NCBI GenBank assembly: GCA_965279195.1
Contig: CBDIHP010000043.1
Span: forward strand, 186,001-250,000
Reading direction: 5' to 3'
From: CBDIHP01 sp965279195
GTDB lineage: Bacteria; Planctomycetota; Planctomycetia; Isosphaerales; Isosphaeraceae
Length of the DNA stretch: 64,000 nt
Part shown: piece by piece, positions 25,954 through 36,802 of the stretch
Numbering within the stretch: position 1 is the stretch's first letter
How the letters are laid out: each line of letters begins with the position of its first letter
Made by a program: the position numbers and the translations under genes
The notes under the pieces: model-generated
What the model saw: only the letters and a program-made list of their open reading frames with translations
Databases searched by the model: none
Told to the model about the DNA's origin: nothing

Positions 25954-28900
25954 ATGAAACTCGGCCAGCATCGCCTGGTCCGGCAAATGAGTGCCGGGCC
26001 GGATGGGATCCGCTACCTGGCCGAGGATGGCATCTCCGGGACAAAGAGCGACATCCGCGTGCTTAATGCCGCGCGGCAGGATCCGGCGCGCTGGTCGCGC
26101 CTGACCAAGCGGATCAAGACCGCGCAACTGCTCGACGCCGGCTCGTCGCAGAAGATCATCGAGCCCCGCTTCGACCACGACCCGCCCTACGTCGCCCTGG
26201 AATGGCCCGACGGCCCGACCCTGCTCGATGCGCTGGGGGCATCGCCGCCCTCGCCCCCGGCCGAGGTGATCGCCTTCGCGCAGGAGATGGCCCGGACCCT
26301 GGAGAAGGCCCACAAGCTCGGGCTCGTCCACGGGCACCTCTCGCCCGCCGCGATCCGCATGAGGGGCAACAGCCCCGTCGCCGACTGGACGGGCATCGAC
26401 TGCGGGGTCGCGAGGCCCTCGCCCGCCGCCGCCGCCCTCGACGCCGCCTGCCGGCCGAAGGATCCCGTCCGCGAGGACGGGCCCCTGCCCGCCTTCGACC
26501 TGTTCTCCCTGGGCGCGATCCTGGCCTGGCGGCTGACCGGGCAGGTGGTCCGCGGGAGGCCCGACGTCGCCTCGCTCGGCTCCGACCCCGGGCTCGCCCG
26601 ACTCGTCCGCGAACTGCTCGACCTCGACCCGATCTCACGCCCCTCGGCGCGGGAGACGCAGAGCCGGCTCGCCGAGCTCGTCCGCCGGGTCGAGACCACG
26701 GGCGAGTTCAATCCCAGCGTGTCGCAGACGTCCGTCACCCAGATCCTCGGCACACCGTCGGCCGACAACGACGAGCGGACCATCGAGGTCCCCTACCTCA
26801 ACCTCGACATCACCCGAGAGCGGCTCGGGCGCTACCGGATCGTCGACAAGCTCGGGCAGGGGGGGATGGGGGCCGTCTACAAGGCGGACGACCTCTCGGA
26901 CGGCACGACCGTCGCCATCAAGGTCCTGAACGTCAACTTCGCGAAGAAGCCCGAGTCGCTCCGGCGGTTCCTCAAGGAGGCCCGCCTCCTCGCCGAGGTC
27001 AACAGCCCGCACGTCGCCAACTTCATCGACGTCAACGAGGACGACGGCACCCACTACCTCGTCCTCGAATATGTCGAAGGGTCGAACCTCGCCGAGCTGA
27101 TCTCCGAGAGCGGCAAGCTCGACGAGGCCGTGGCGCTGGAGATCGTCGCCGACGTGGCCAGGGCCCTCACGCTGGCCCATGAGCGGGGGATCATCCACCG
27201 CGACATCAAGCCCGAGAACGTCCTGCTCAAGGCGGGGCCCGACGGCAAGGTTGGCCAGCCCTATCAGGTGAAGCTGTCGGATTTCGGCCTGGCGCGGCAC
27301 GTCGTCGAATCCGAGTCGCTGGTGCTGACCCAGGCGGGCGTGATCCTCGGCACCCCGCTCTACATGGCCCCCGAGCAATGCATGGGGGACGAGAATCTCA
27401 CGGCCGGCGTCGACGTCTACGCCCTCGGCGCGACGCTGTTCCACCTCCTCTCGGGCCGGACGCCGTTCCTCGGCACGACCGCGCTCGGGCTGATCGCCTC
27501 GCACCGAAACGAGCCGCCGCCCCGTCTCCGCGACCTCGACCCGGCGATCACCGAGGCCACCGCGCAGATCGTGGCGAAGGCCCTCGAGAAGAAGCCCGAG
27601 GCCCGCTACCGGGACGCGGCGGAGCTGCTCGACGACATCGAGCGGCGGCTCCACGGCCGACCGACCGCGATCGACGTCCACCCCCGCCTGCCCCAGTGCG
27701 ACCCGGCCGATATCCAGACGTTCGAGTGGCGCTGGGAACTCGAGGCCTCGCCGCGGCAGCTCTGGCCCCACGTCTCGAACACCGAGCGCCTGAACAAGGC
27801 GGCGGGCATGACGGCGGTGAGTTACCGGCGGGAGGACAATCCGGCCGGCGGCGTCAACCGCCTCGGCCATTTCAAGAAGGCCGGCGTCTCGGTCACCTGG
27901 CGGGAGCACCCGTTCGAGTGGATCGAGGGCCGCCGCCTGGGCGTCCTGCGCGAATACACCGAGGGGCCGTTCCGCTGGTTCCTCAGCAGCGTCGAGCTCA
28001 CCCCCAAGTCCGACGGCGGCACCGTGCTGGTCCATCGGGTCCAGGTCGAGCCGACCGGCCTGCTCGGCCGGACCCTCGCGGCCGTCGAGATCGGCGTGAG
28101 GGGCCACAGGTCGGTCGACAAGGTCTACCGCCGGATCGACGCCGCCCTGACCGGCAAACTCGGCGCCGACGCGACCGTCGACCCGTTCGAGGCCCCCGAG
28201 CCGCTCTCGGGAGACCGCCGCAAGAAGCTCGACCGCTGGCTCGACGATCTCGGCCAGAAGGGGATGGACCCCACGGTGATCGAGCGCCTCGGCGACTACA
28301 TCGCCTCCGCGCCGTCGCAGGAACTGGCCCGGATCCGCCCGCTGACGCTCGCCCGACGGCTCAACGTCGATCCCGACGCCCTGGTCGACGCCTGCCTCCA
28401 CGGTGCCCGCGCGGGCACGCTCATCCTCCTCTGGGATCTGCTCTGCCCGGTCTGCCGGATCCCCTCGGAGGTCGTCGACACGCTCAAGAACCTCCGCGAC
28501 CACGGGCGCTGCGACACCTGCCGGGTGGACTACGACCTCGACTTCGCCAACTCGGTGGAGATGATCTTCCGGGCCCACCCGGAGATCCGCGAGACCGACC
28601 TGGCGACCTATTGCATCGGCGGCCCCGCGCACTCGCAGCACGTCGCCGCGCAGACGCGGATCGCCGCCGGCGAGCACGCCTCGCTCGACCTGGCGCTGGG
28701 GCTCGGCAACTACCGCTTCCGCAGCCCGCAGCTGGGCTTCGCGGTCGACTTCCGGGTCGAGGCCTCGGCGCCGTCGCACCGATGGGACCTGGACCTGCTG
28801 AAGGGCCCCGCGCCGAATCTGCCGAGGGTCCTGCGCGCCGGGAACCAGTCGCTCCGTTTGAGTAATCCGACGGACCGCGAGATCGTGATCCGGGTCGAGC

Positions 28901-29553
28901 GGATCGCCGCCCGGGAGGACGCGCTCACGGCCGCCCGCGCGTCGACCTCGGCCCGGTTCCGGGAGTACTTCCCGGGCGAGATCCTCACCGCGGGCCGGCT
29001 CGTGAACCTGGCGACGATCACGCTCCTCGTGACCCGCCCGGCGGTGGACCGCGACCTGTTCGGCGAGCTGGGGGAGTCGGACGCGTTCGGATTGCTGCAT
29101 GAGCATTTCCTGACGATCGAATCGATCGTGAGGCGTGCGGGCGGCGCGCTCGTGAAGACGGTGGAGGAGGGGACGGTGTCGGCGTTCCACGACCCGGCCG
29201 CGGCCGTCGAGGCGGCGCTCGGGGTCGTCGGGGCCCTGGAGCAATCGGAGCGATCGAGGCGACTGGGAATATCGGCGGGGGTCCACCGCGGGCCGGCGAT
29301 GGTGGCCACGCTGAATGATCACCTGGACTACTTCGGGTCGATGGTGAGGGTGGCGTCGCAGCTGCCGGGCCTGGGCCGGGGGGGCGACGTGCTGATCACC
29401 CCCGAGGTCGCCGGGACGCCCGGCGTGGCCGCGCTGCTCTCGGGCAGGGGCCTGGCCGCCGAGGTGCTCGACCGGCCGCTGGGCGGCGCGGCCGTCTCGC
29501 GGCTGGCGCCCTCCCCCGCGGCCGCGGGGACGGATGAAGAGACGAATGGTTGA
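25954..29553 (+). CDS. Pseudokinase-kinase-SRPBCC-DUF5939-cyclase-like chimera
   Basis: 1199 aa, no signal peptide or membrane segment. (1) About 1-250: kinase-like fold that has lost its motifs (HGHL where HRD is expected, DCG where DFG is expected). (2) About 290-555: complete Hanks-type Ser/Thr kinase: GQGGMGAVYKA, AIKVLN (Lys near 322), HRDIKPENV (415), DFG (443), APEQ. (3) About 590-730: SRPBCC-like domain. (4) About 760-1000: DUF5939-like region with a zinc-ribbon pair (CPVC and CDTC near 830-850). (5) About 1020-1180: class III nucleotide cyclase homology. DUF5939 proteins normally combine parts 3-5; the added kinases are unusual. In part 5 the first metal site reads LLVTRPAV and the second KTVEEGTV, so both expected metal Asp residues are missing and cyclase activity is doubtful. 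Confidence 0.85.
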   Translation: MKLGQHRLVRQMSAGPDGIRYLAEDGISGTKSDIRVLNAARQDPARWSRLTKRIKTAQLLDAGSSQKIIEPRFDHDPPYVALEWPDGPTLLDALGASPPSPPAEVIAFAQEMARTLEKAHKLGLVHGHLSPAAIRMRGNSPVADWTGIDCGVARPSPAAAALDAACRPKDPVREDGPLPAFDLFSLGAILAWRLTGQVVRGRPDVASLGSDPGLARLVRELLDLDPISRPSARETQSRLAELVRRVETTGEFNPSVSQTSVTQILGTPSADNDERTIEVPYLNLDITRERLGRYRIVDKLGQGGMGAVYKADDLSDGTTVAIKVLNVNFAKKPESLRRFLKEARLLAEVNSPHVANFIDVNEDDGTHYLVLEYVEGSNLAELISESGKLDEAVALEIVADVARALTLAHERGIIHRDIKPENVLLKAGPDGKVGQPYQVKLSDFGLARHVVESESLVLTQAGVILGTPLYMAPEQCMGDENLTAGVDVYALGATLFHLLSGRTPFLGTTALGLIASHRNEPPPRLRDLDPAITEATAQIVAKALEKKPEARYRDAAELLDDIERRLHGRPTAIDVHPRLPQCDPADIQTFEWRWELEASPRQLWPHVSNTERLNKAAGMTAVSYRREDNPAGGVNRLGHFKKAGVSVTWREHPFEWIEGRRLGVLREYTEGPFRWFLSSVELTPKSDGGTVLVHRVQVEPTGLLGRTLAAVEIGVRGHRSVDKVYRRIDAALTGKLGADATVDPFEAPEPLSGDRRKKLDRWLDDLGQKGMDPTVIERLGDYIASAPSQELARIRPLTLARRLNVDPDALVDACLHGARAGTLILLWDLLCPVCRIPSEVVDTLKNLRDHGRCDTCRVDYDLDFANSVEMIFRAHPEIRETDLATYCIGGPAHSQHVAAQTRIAAGEHASLDLALGLGNYRFRSPQLGFAVDFRVEASAPSHRWDLDLLKGPAPNLPRVLRAGNQSLRLSNPTDREIVIRVERIAAREDALTAARASTSARFREYFPGEILTAGRLVNLATITLLVTRPAVDRDLFGELGESDAFGLLHEHFLTIESIVRRAGGALVKTVEEGTVSAFHDPAAAVEAALGVVGALEQSERSRRLGISAGVHRGPAMVATLNDHLDYFGSMVRVASQLPGLGRGGDVLITPEVAGTPGVAALLSGRGLAAEVLDRPLGGAAVSRLAPSPAAAGTDEETNG

Positions 29554-29709
29554 AGATTTTCACGCGTGAATACTTGAAGGTTCTCTGTTCGGGTGCAAAG
29601 ATGGACCGGGGCCGGGGCGATGGTGCCGGCCCCGCCGGCCGCAGGCGCCAGCAGCCCCGATGTCCGCGGCTGAGGCGATGGCGGTCCGGATCGGTAAGGG
29701 GGATGGGTC

Positions 29710-30666
29710 ATGAGGTCCGCGGCGATTGTCCTTTCGGTTTGCTTCGGCTGGCTCGCCTGGCTCGCGCCGGGCGCAGAGGCCGTCATCCTCTACGGCGACT
29801 CGGGCACGGCCGCCTCGGGTCGGAATCTCGGCGCCCCGACGGGCAACCTGGCCGACAGCGGCTGGGCCTTCACCGGCAACTGGCAGAATGGCGCCGGCAC
29901 CGCGATCGCGCCGAACCTGTTCCTCACCGCCACCCACCTCGGGGGCAACGTCGGCGATATCTTCCGCTTCCAGGGGCAGAGTTACACCACCGTCGCCTCC
30001 TACTTCGACCCGGGCGGGTCCGACCTGAGGATCCTCGAGGTCGCCGGCAGCTTCTCGCAGTACGCGTCGATCTACACCAAGGCCGACGAGACCTCCCACC
30101 AGATGGTCGTCTATGGCGCGGGGACGGCCAGGGGCGCCGCGATCGACGGCCCCAACGGCCCCCAGGGCTACCTCTGGGGCGGGACCGACCTCAAGTTGAG
30201 CTGGGGGACCAATCAGGTCTCCGGGGTCGAGCAATTCGGCGGCACCGATCTCCTGACCTTCCAGTTCGGCGCGACCCCGCCCCCGGGCTCAGCCGCGTCC
30301 TCGACCCTCTCCCGGGGGGATTCCGGTGGCGGCCTGTTCATTCAGGACACCGCCGACGGCCAGTGGAAGCTCGCCGGCGTTAACTATGCCGTGGACGGCA
30401 GGTACAGCACCGACGGCTCCACGTTCTTCGACGCGGCGATGTACGACCAGCGCGGGTTCTACATCGGCCTGCAGTCGAACAACTCGTTCGTGGGCAACGT
30501 CGGCCTGCCGCTGCCCCAGCTGGCCTATTCGACGCGAGTGTCGTCGCACCAGGCGTTCATCCAGCAGACGATCGCCCTGGCGGCCGTGCCCGAACCTTCT
30601 TCGGTCGCACTCATCGCGGTCGGGCTGGGGGCCATGGCGGTCCGTCGCCTGCGACGCCGCGCCTGA
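29710..30666 (+). CDS. Secreted trypsin-like protein with PEP-CTERM sorting tail
   Basis: 318 aa, ATG at 29710 after GGGGGATGGGTC. Signal peptide (SVCFGWLAWLAPGAEA). The trypsin-fold triad can be read: His in LTATHLGG (about 78), Asp in GGSDLRIL (about 107) and Ser in RGDSGGGLF (about 203). The C-terminus is a PEP-CTERM sorting signal: VPEPSSVALIAVGLGAMAV followed by RRLRRR. So it should be exported and processed by an exosortase, which is not in the window. It is convergent with the next gene (6 bp between stops). Confidence 0.88.
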   Translation: MRSAAIVLSVCFGWLAWLAPGAEAVILYGDSGTAASGRNLGAPTGNLADSGWAFTGNWQNGAGTAIAPNLFLTATHLGGNVGDIFRFQGQSYTTVASYFDPGGSDLRILEVAGSFSQYASIYTKADETSHQMVVYGAGTARGAAIDGPNGPQGYLWGGTDLKLSWGTNQVSGVEQFGGTDLLTFQFGATPPPGSAASSTLSRGDSGGGLFIQDTADGQWKLAGVNYAVDGRYSTDGSTFFDAAMYDQRGFYIGLQSNNSFVGNVGLPLPQLAYSTRVSSHQAFIQQTIALAAVPEPSSVALIAVGLGAMAVRRLRRRA

Positions 30667-30672
30667 TCGGGC

Positions 30673-31812
30673 TCAGGCCCAACCGAGGTCGTCGAGGAGG
30701 GCCTGGATGTACCCCTCGATCGAGCGGGCCGCGCGGTTGTAGACGTCCCGGTCGCCCCCCACCGGGTCGGGGACGTCATGCCCCTCGGGGTGGAGCAGCC
30801 GCGCCCTGGGGGCGACCTCGGGCATGTTGTCGACGATGCAGTCGAGGTGCTCGCGGGTCATGCCCACGATGACGTCCGCCTGGAGGATCAGGTGGGGCGT
30901 GGCCTTCTGGCTCTTGTGGCCTTCGAGCGAGCCGCCGCGGAGCCGGACGATCTCGATCGCGTGGCCGGCGGCGGGCATTCCGTTCATCGCCCCGACCCCG
31001 GCCGAGGCGACCACGAACCCGCGCGAGGGCAGCTCCGCCGGCTCGCAGCCCAGCCGCTTCGCGAGCGCCACCTTGGACAGGGCCTCCGCCATGGGGCTGC
31101 GGCAGGTGTTCCCGGTGCAGACGAACAGGAGGATACGACCCGACATCCTGGTGACCTCGTCCTGCGGGATCGTCCCCGGGCGCTCGACCCGCCAGCCCGA
31201 CCCCTCGGCCTCGTCCAGCGCCACGATCGTGGACGGACCCCCCATCGCGGTCGTCCCGGCGTCGATGAGGATGTCCGCGTCCACGGCAATCGCCCCGGGG
31301 TCGTCGCCGAAATCCTCGGCCGAGACCGGCTCGATCCCGCCCCGCCCCGCGGGGGACAGGATCACCAGGGGCGCGGGGAGGAGCTGGAGGATCTCCCAGA
31401 CGAAACGCTGGTGGGTGAGCCTCACGCCGAGCCGTTGCCCTTCGGTCAGGCCCTCGCGCACCGGGTTCGGCAGGCGGTCGATCAGGCTCCGGCCGTCCGG
31501 CACGGCGAACCGCAGGGTCAGGCCCCGCCCGGCGCCCCGCCGGAAGAGCTGACGCCCGACCTCGGAAGGGGCGGGGATCCAGTCGGTGAGATCCTCGGCT
31601 CCGCGGAGCAGCAGGGCGGGGCCGCCGGACGACTTCGCGGCCCAGGGCCCGTCCTGAAGGCGCCGGACCGCACCCTCGTGGAGGGCGCTGGCGGCCAGGA
31701 CGTAGGTGGTCTCGGTCGGCAGGACGACGACCCCCCCCTGGGCGAGGCAGGCCACGGCGCGATGCGCCACGTCGCGAGGGTCGTCCGCGCCGTCGAGGTC
31801 GATGCGTTCCAT
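30673..31812 (-). CDS. YrdC/Sua5-like domain fused to arginine phosphatase-like LMW-PTP
   Basis: 379 aa from the ATG at 31812 (an alternative start at 31866 adds 18 residues). N-terminal half (about 5-220) is YrdC/Sua5-like: VVVLPTETTYVLAASAL and GGPSTIV. The usual KxR motif and the STSAN loop are poorly kept (ILSPAG), so threonylcarbamoyl-AMP synthesis is uncertain. C-terminal half (about 225-379) is a low-molecular-weight phosphatase with VCTGNTCRSPMAE and acid Asp in DPVGG. The Thr after the P-loop Cys matches YwlE-type protein-arginine phosphatases. In Bacillus subtilis the separate homologues ywlC and ywlE are near neighbours, so this may be a fused version. Cytosolic. Confidence 0.85.
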   Translation of the reverse strand: MERIDLDGADDPRDVAHRAVACLAQGGVVVLPTETTYVLAASALHEGAVRRLQDGPWAAKSSGGPALLLRGAEDLTDWIPAPSEVGRQLFRRGAGRGLTLRFAVPDGRSLIDRLPNPVREGLTEGQRLGVRLTHQRFVWEILQLLPAPLVILSPAGRGGIEPVSAEDFGDDPGAIAVDADILIDAGTTAMGGPSTIVALDEAEGSGWRVERPGTIPQDEVTRMSGRILLFVCTGNTCRSPMAEALSKVALAKRLGCEPAELPSRGFVVASAGVGAMNGMPAAGHAIEIVRLRGGSLEGHKSQKATPHLILQADVIVGMTREHLDCIVDNMPEVAPRARLLHPEGHDVPDPVGGDRDVYNRAARSIEGYIQALLDDLGWA

Positions 31813-31923
31813 GGGCCGGGCGTCCGCGTCGGGTCTGGCATCCGGCCCTCGCCCATTCGGAGGCACGCCGGGTCGTCCAGGGTAACCCGGTTCGACGGCG
31901 TTCGGAAGTCCCGGGGGGCGGAA

Positions 31924-32220
31924 TCAGAGGAGGAGCTTCAGCCCGTCGACGTCGCGGATCCGGGCGTAGATCCGCCGGACCTGCTCGGCATCCTGCACCG
32001 TCAGGTCGAGGGTCAGCGAGACGTGCTTGCCGTCCGGCGTCTCGCGTGTCGAATGCTCCAGCTCCGACTCGCTGATCAGCTCCTCGACCACCGCCGTGAC
32101 CACCCGGCCGACGAAATCGTCCTGGGCCCGGCCGATGGCCTTGATCTGGTACGAGCCGGGGAAGGGGTGCGTCGATTCGAGCAGGTCCGCCGTCGGGCGG
32201 GGATCACCGGTCTCGTCCAT
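31924..32220 (-). CDS. DUF493 (YbeD-like) family protein
   Basis: 98 aa from the ATG at 32220; the frame is open to 32412 but the extra part is noncoding in character. ESTHPFPGSYQIKAIGRAQDDFVGRVV near residue 20 and a C-terminal TLDLTVQDAEQVRRIYARIRDVDGLKLLL fit the ferredoxin-like DUF493/YbeD fold, a small cytosolic domain of about 90 aa. Its biochemical role is unknown; an ACT-like regulatory role has been suggested for the family on structural grounds. It lies 111 bp upstream of the YrdC-phosphatase fusion on the same strand. Confidence 0.8.
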   Translation of the reverse strand: MDETGDPRPTADLLESTHPFPGSYQIKAIGRAQDDFVGRVVTAVVEELISESELEHSTRETPDGKHVSLTLDLTVQDAEQVRRIYARIRDVDGLKLLL

Positions 32221-32730
32221 CGTCCTGACCTCCACCGCCTTAAAGAGACCCGGCCACGATCCCCCGCGATTCCTCGGACCGGGTCCGGCGGACAAGCGGG
32301 GGCGATGACGTTTCTTCATTATAGGACGCACCGGGGCCGGGGACACTCCCGACGGGCGGATCGTCGCCGGAATCCCCCCGCGAGCCCTTTTAACTTTTTT
32401 CGAGAATTTCATTGATCGGGGCGACCTTAGTGTGTTAGGAATTCTTTGTCTCGCCTTTGTGCCTTCATTTCCGGTTTATAGCCCGTCTGGTCGGTTTCGT
32501 TCCCTCACCAGGAACTTTTGTTCGCAAGCGACTTCGCATGAAGCCATAACGAGCCAGCCCGTCCCGGGGGGGAAACGGGCCTGGATTGGGCGTGTCGGGG
32601 CAACCCGGCACGTCCTTTTTCAGTTTCGAAGGCGAGCCGGGCCGGCGCGGACGTTGCAGCCGCGAGCGGCCGTGGCTACGATCCAATGACGGTTAAACAA
32701 TTGCTGGCCGATCGGAAGGAGTGGAGCGAC
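32221..32730. promoter_or_regulatory. Divergent intergenic region
   Basis: 510 bp between the divergent DUF493 and DUF1501 genes. It has a distinctly AT-richer middle (about 32385-32470, with CCCTTTTAACTTTTTTCGAG and TGTGTTAGGAATTCTTTGTC), which is where promoters for both sides could lie. No ORF here has a convincing start or family resemblance. No exact promoter is claimed. Confidence 0.4.
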
Positions 32731-34123
32731 ATGGCGACGACTCGCCGCGAGGGGACCTCGCCACCGCCGGCGCTGAAACGCCGCAGCCTGCTCCGGATCG
32801 GCGGCCTGGGGGCCCTCGGGTTCAACCTCGCCGACCTCGCACGGGCCGAGGCCACCGCCAGGGCGGGACGCCCGGCCATCGACTCCTGCATCTTCCTCTT
32901 CTACTACGGCGGCCCCAGCCACCTCGACACCTACGACATGAACCCCGAAGGCCCCCCGCGAGATCCGCGGGGACTTCAAGGCGGTGGCGGACCTCGGCCC
33001 CCGGCGTGTTCGTGTCGGACCAGCAGCCGCACATGGCCCGGGTGATGCATCGCGCGGCGGTGATCCGCAGCCTGCACCACCCGATGACCAACCACAACGC
33101 CGCCGTCTTCGCGACCTTCATCGGCCGCAACCCCCTGAAGGGGGACCTCGAACTCCTGGGCGCCGACCGCAACGACCCGCCGACCCAGGGGGCGATCCTG
33201 TCGTCGCACCTGCCCGAGACCCCGGGCGTGCCGAGCTTCGTCGCCCTGCCGCACGTCATCTACAACGTGGTCACGCTCCCCGGCCAGACCGGCGGATTCC
33301 TCGGCTCGGCCTACGACCCGCTCCAGGTCGACCGCGACCCGAACTCGCCCGACTTCAAGTTCTCCGAGCTGGAACTCCCCGCCGACCTCACCGTCGAGCG
33401 GCTCGACTCGCGGCGGTCGCTGCTCGACCTCGTCGACCACCAGCTCCGCGAGAGGGACCGGCTCGCCGCCCGGTCGGGGATCGACGCCTACAACGCCCGG
33501 GCCTTCGGGCTGCTCCGCTCGCCGAAGGTCCGCCGGGCGTTCGAGCTCGACCGCGAGGATCCCCGGACCCGCGAGCGCTACGGCCGGACCAAGCACGGCC
33601 AGAGTGTCCTGCTGGCCCGACGGCTGGTCGAGTCCGGCGTGCGGTTCGTGACCGTCTTCGACCACCAGCACAACGGCGAGGACAACTGGGACACCCACAA
33701 CAGCAACATCCGGAAGCTCAAGGACAATCTCCTGCCGCCGACCGACCGCGCCCTCGCCGCCCTGATCGAGGACCTGGCCGATCGTGGTATGCTGGAACGG
33801 ACGCTGGTGATCGCGGTCGGGGAGTTCGGCCGGTCGCCCAAGGTCAACAGCACGGCGGGACGCGACCACTGGCCGCATTGCTACTCGGCGGTCCTGGCCG
33901 GTGGGGGCGTGCAGGGGGGCGTGACCTACGGGGCCAGCGACAAGATCGGGGCCTACCCGGATCAGGACGCCGTCACGCCCGGCGACCTCTCGGCCACCCT
34001 GCTCTGGCGGTTCGGGCTCGACCCCTCGGCCCTGATCCGCGACCTGACCGATCGCCCCTACCGCCTCGCCGAGGGCGAGCCCCTGGCCACGCTCTTCGGC
34101 GGACGAATCCCGAGGGACGCCTG

Positions 34124-34124
<1 letters not shown>
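32731..34124 (+). pseudogene. DUF1501 protein, frameshifted twice
   Basis: ATG at 32731 after AAGGAGTGGAGCGAC. The N-terminus has a Tat-like RRSLLRIGGLGALG signal and FLFYYGGPSHLDTYDM, then the frame breaks. Reading EGPREIRGDFKAVADLGPGVF requires removing one C from the C6 tract at 32952-32957 and one from the C5 tract at 32998-33002, moving frame 1 to 2 to 0. After that the protein runs cleanly (HMARVMHRAAVIRSLHHPMTNHNA, DNWDTHN, GEFGRSPKVN, GRDHWPHCYS) to 34124. DUF1501 proteins are exported sulfatase/alkaline-phosphatase-like proteins. Two single-C insertions 46 bp apart look like homopolymer sequencing errors, but a true pseudogene is possible. Confidence 0.85.
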
Positions 34125-35524
<1,400 letters not shown>

Positions 35525-35590
35525 GGATGCCGGGGGACGGAGATAGCCTGGTGCCCCTGGCAATCCCCTTCGACCCCATCGGCCATCCCC

Positions 35591-36802
35591 ATGAACCCGA
35601 CGCTCGGCCCCCACTTCCGCGAGCGTCTGGCGACGCTGGACCCGAAGCATCCCCGATACGTCGTCGACGTCGTCGACCACATCCTCGCCGGGGCGAGGGG
35701 CGTCGGGGCGAGCGACGTGCACCTCCAGCCGACGCCCGCCGGGCTCGACATGCGCTGGCGGATCGACGGCGTTCTCCAGGCGGTCGAGACCTTCCCGCCG
35801 TCCATCGCCCCCAACATCATCGCCCGACTCAAGGTGATGTCGGAGCTGCTCACCTACCGGGCGGATGTCCCTCAGGAGGGACGCATCCGCGCGGCGCAGG
35901 GGTGGAGCGAGGGGGAGGTCCGCGTCAGCACGTTCCCCACCCTCCACGGCGAGAAGGCCGTCGTCCGGCTGTTCGCCGCGACCCGGAAATACCACCGGCC
36001 CGGCGACCTCGGCCTGCCCGGCGAGGTGGCCGAGACCCTCTCTCGCCTCCTGCGCGAGACGTCCGGAGCGATCTTGCTCTGCGGGCCCGCCGGCAGCGGC
36101 AAGACGACCACGATCTACGCCTGCCTCCGCGAGCTGGTCGCGACGAGCGGCGGCAGCCGTTCGCTGGTGACGCTGGAGGACCCGATCGAGGCGGCCCTGG
36201 ACGGCGTGTCGCAGTCGCAGGTCAATTTGCCCGCCGGCTTCGACCTGCCGACGGGGTTGCGTTCCTTGATGCGGCAGGATCCCGAGGTCATCGTCGTCGG
36301 CGAGATCCGCGACCAGGTCACCGCCGAGACCGCCTTCCAGGCCAGCCTGACGGGCCACCTCGTCCTGAGCACCTTCCACGCCGGCAGCGCCGCCGGGGCC
36401 CTCGGACGCCTGGCCGACATGGGCATCGAGCCCTATCTCCTGCGCAGCGGGATCCTCGCCGTGGTCTGCCAGCGGCTGGTGCGTACGCTCTGCGACTGCG
36501 CCGCCTGGAGCGACGACCCGGTCGACCGATTGGGGCTCGACGTGCCTCGCGCGAAGGTCCCCGTCGGCTGCGACGCCTGCGCGAAGACGGGCTACAAGGG
36601 GCGGATGGTCCTGGCCGAGCTGCTGGTCCCCGATCACCCCGAGGTCGCCCGGGCCGTCCTGGCCCGAAGCGACGTGCCGACTCTGGAATCGGCGGCCATC
36701 GCCTCCGGCATGCTCGACCGCTGGGCCCGCGCCCGTGAGGCCGTCGCGAGCGGCCTCACCTCCCCGTCGGAGGTGAGGAGGGTGCTGGGGTTCGGCAAGT
36801 AG
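35591..36802 (+). CDS. GspE/PulE-type secretion ATPase without the N1 domain
   Basis: 403 aa. N2 domain about 20-120 (ASDVHLQPTPAGLDMRWRIDG), then the ATPase: Walker A GPAGSGKTTT (about 162), Asp box TLEDPIEA, Walker B MRQDPEVIVVGEIRD, His box STFHAGSAAGALGRL. The C-terminal four-Cys zinc element reads CDC then CDAC (about 300-335). It starts directly at N2, so the N1 domain that docks GspE to GspL is missing. That is nearer to type IV pilus PilB short forms or orphan ATPases. No other secretion gene is adjacent except the convergent DUF1559 pseudopilin-like protein. Confidence 0.9.
   Translation: MNPTLGPHFRERLATLDPKHPRYVVDVVDHILAGARGVGASDVHLQPTPAGLDMRWRIDGVLQAVETFPPSIAPNIIARLKVMSELLTYRADVPQEGRIRAAQGWSEGEVRVSTFPTLHGEKAVVRLFAATRKYHRPGDLGLPGEVAETLSRLLRETSGAILLCGPAGSGKTTTIYACLRELVATSGGSRSLVTLEDPIEAALDGVSQSQVNLPAGFDLPTGLRSLMRQDPEVIVVGEIRDQVTAETAFQASLTGHLVLSTFHAGSAAGALGRLADMGIEPYLLRSGILAVVCQRLVRTLCDCAAWSDDPVDRLGLDVPRAKVPVGCDACAKTGYKGRMVLAELLVPDHPEVARAVLARSDVPTLESAAIASGMLDRWARAREAVASGLTSPSEVRRVLGFGK

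Noticed and set aside
26635..29322. 895-codon open frame on the minus strand
   Set aside because: Antisense to the kinase chimera, whose kinase and zinc motifs are unambiguous.
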